Source of the DNA: an uncultured SAR86 cluster bacterium
GTDB taxonomy: Bacteria; Pseudomonadota; Gammaproteobacteria; Magnimaribacterales; AG-339-G14
Reading direction: 5' to 3'
Length of the DNA: 64,000 nt
Assembly: GCA_902562135.1 (NCBI GenBank)
Contig: CACESE010000006.1
Location: forward strand, 1-64,000
The notes beneath the pieces were generated by a model. The model saw nothing but the letters and a program-made list of their open reading frames with translations, was not told the DNA's origin and ran no database searches. The translations under genes and the position numbers were made by a program. This document shows positions 62,972 through 64,000 of this stretch, piece by piece. Position 1 is the stretch's first letter. Each line of letters opens with the position of its first letter.

Positions 62972-64000
62972 ATGCTAAAAAAATATAAAAAGTCTGTAAA
63001 AACTTTTTTTATCTCTTCTTTTTTTCTTTTCTTGGTAAGTTGTGGCGGTGGCAGTTCACCCAGCTCGGAAAGCCCAAGTTCAACTTTTAAACCCTATACT
63101 TGGCAAACTGCTGAACCAGAAGCAGTTGGCCTTACTTCGGACAATATAAATTCTGCCCTTAATTATGCTTTAGGTGCCGCTGAATCTAATTTTAGATTTT
63201 CACAATCAGCTATTATTGCAAAAGATGGATTAATTGTAGGTGAAGGATACAAAGGTATTTCTACTGCGGAAAAAAATAGTATCCTTGCAGCTTCAAATAC
63301 TCTTACTAATGCTGAATTAGATGCAGGATGGGGAACTCGAACTACCGCGTCTTTGGTGCATAGCTGGTCTATGGGTAAATCGTTCACGAGTATACTTATT
63401 GGCATCGCACAAGATCAGGGGATTTTATCTATTAATGATGCAGCATCGACTCATATAAATGAATGGAACAATGCGGGTGATCAGAGACAATATATAACGA
63501 TTAAAAATCTTTTAGACATGAGCTCTGGGTTGCATCAAGGATGTTACGATGCCGTGCAGACAGACAATATAGGAAACTGTACTGATTCACCTCTTTTCCC
63601 TCAAAACGCTAATTCTGGCGGTGATTTTGCTAAAGCCAGCGATCAATTAACTGGCTGTATTAATCAAACATACAATGATGCGAAGCATGGAGCACATGAC
63701 GTGGATACGCCATATGTCGAATATTTTCTTTATTCAAATTGCGACACCATGATTCTTGGTGAAATTCTTTACCGAGCAAGTGGTAAGAATATCTATAGAT
63801 TTGGCCAAGAAAATTTATTTAATAAATTAGGCATTACCGCATATTGGTGGAGAGACAATGCAACCAATGGTCAGGACAATGGAAATTACGTTAGCTATGC
63901 CGGACTTGACATGACGGCAAGGGATTTTCTAAAAGTCGGTCAATTACTTTTAAACGACGGAATGTGGGAAGGCGAGCAAGTTTTGTCATCAGCATACGTT
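62972..64000 (+). CDS. beta-lactamase-family serine hydrolase lipoprotein (partial)
   Basis: The frame runs open from ATG 62972 to the window edge, at least 343 residues, so the C-terminus is missing. A signal peptide with lipobox LVSC (Cys at about 24) is followed by a GGG-Ser-rich spacer, indicating an outer-membrane lipoprotein. The catalytic SxxK motif is HSWSMGKSF (Ser then Lys three residues on), and the YxN motif is YFLYSN. Relatives include class C beta-lactamases, esterases and D-aminopeptidase-like hydrolases; resistance activity should not be assumed. It lies 92 bp after gspC in AT-rich sequence. Confidence 0.85.
   Translation, partial: MLKKYKKSVKTFFISSFFLFLVSCGGGSSPSSESPSSTFKPYTWQTAEPEAVGLTSDNINSALNYALGAAESNFRFSQSAIIAKDGLIVGEGYKGISTAEKNSILAASNTLTNAELDAGWGTRTTASLVHSWSMGKSFTSILIGIAQDQGILSINDAASTHINEWNNAGDQRQYITIKNLLDMSSGLHQGCYDAVQTDNIGNCTDSPLFPQNANSGGDFAKASDQLTGCINQTYNDAKHGAHDVDTPYVEYFLYSNCDTMILGEILYRASGKNIYRFGQENLFNKLGITAYWWRDNATNGQDNGNYVSYAGLDMTARDFLKVGQLLLNDGMWEGEQVLSSAYV

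Noticed and set aside
62972-64000. beta-lactamase resistance gene
   Set aside because: The lipobox, long spacer and overall context fit a serine hydrolase of the wider beta-lactamase fold; antibiotic hydrolysis cannot be inferred.

Overview
The window is AT-rich, densely packed gammaproteobacterial chromosome. Gene content and order fit a streamlined marine surface-ocean bacterium of the SAR86 type: very short intergenic gaps, many start/stop overlaps, a proteorhodopsin, glnK-amtB, a TonB-dependent receptor, an alternative oxidase, acyl-CoA dehydrogenases and malate synthase G. The taxonomic call is inferred from gene content and protein style; no database was consulted. No rRNA, CRISPR array, insertion sequence, phage or plasmid module was seen, and there is no clear horizontally acquired island.

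Layout. (1) 1-6.4 kb, + strand: alaC-hom-thrC (alanine/threonine synthesis), then prfB with the classical programmed +1 frameshift, then lysS. (2) 6.4-10.3 kb, - strand: a tightly overlapping operon of a Cys-less thiolase-like protein, an NAD malate dehydrogenase with an enlarged active-site loop, and an RPE65-type carotenoid oxygenase. (3) 10.3-17 kb: an SDR, an SMP-30 lactonase, a glycerophosphodiesterase, and nrdAB preceded by two NrdR boxes 31 bp apart plus a DnaA box. (4) 17-21.4 kb: glpK, argF, serA, SDR. (5) 21.4-21.8 kb: the largest plain intergenic gap, extremely AT-rich, with a tight DnaA-box cluster. (6) 21.8-34 kb: ung, ygfZ, sdhE, the sigma-E operon rpoE-rseA-degQ with a strong sigma-E-type promoter, then lepA-lepB-rnc-era, a GGA-rich structured leader with a 54-residue triple YRG-repeat protein and terminator, then recO-acpS-adk-tsaB-uppP. 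(7) 34-43 kb: GST-like protein, rsmJ, a membrane methyltransferase, plsB, tRNA-Leu abutting yajC-secD-secF, suhB, trmJ, tRNA-Glu. (8) 43-49.3 kb: glnK-amtB with terminator, TonB receptor, MATE exporter and a blue-tuned proteorhodopsin with terminator. (9) 49.4-64 kb: tRNA-Gly abutting a secreted cyclase-family protein, alternative oxidase, enoyl-CoA hydratase, dapE, glcB, an amidohydrolase, a two-subunit acyl-CoA dehydrogenase, a trypsin-like autotransporter, small unknown genes, a solitary GspC-like protein, and a beta-lactamase-fold lipoprotein cut by the window edge.

How it fits together: the window combines housekeeping (translation, Sec export, dNTP supply, envelope stress) with light-driven proton pumping, ammonium uptake, a non-pumping terminal oxidase and lipid/acyl-CoA catabolism feeding malate synthase. 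The least explained element is the 30.56-30.95 kb unit: a structured RNA leader with repeated GGA motifs driving a tiny repeat protein.
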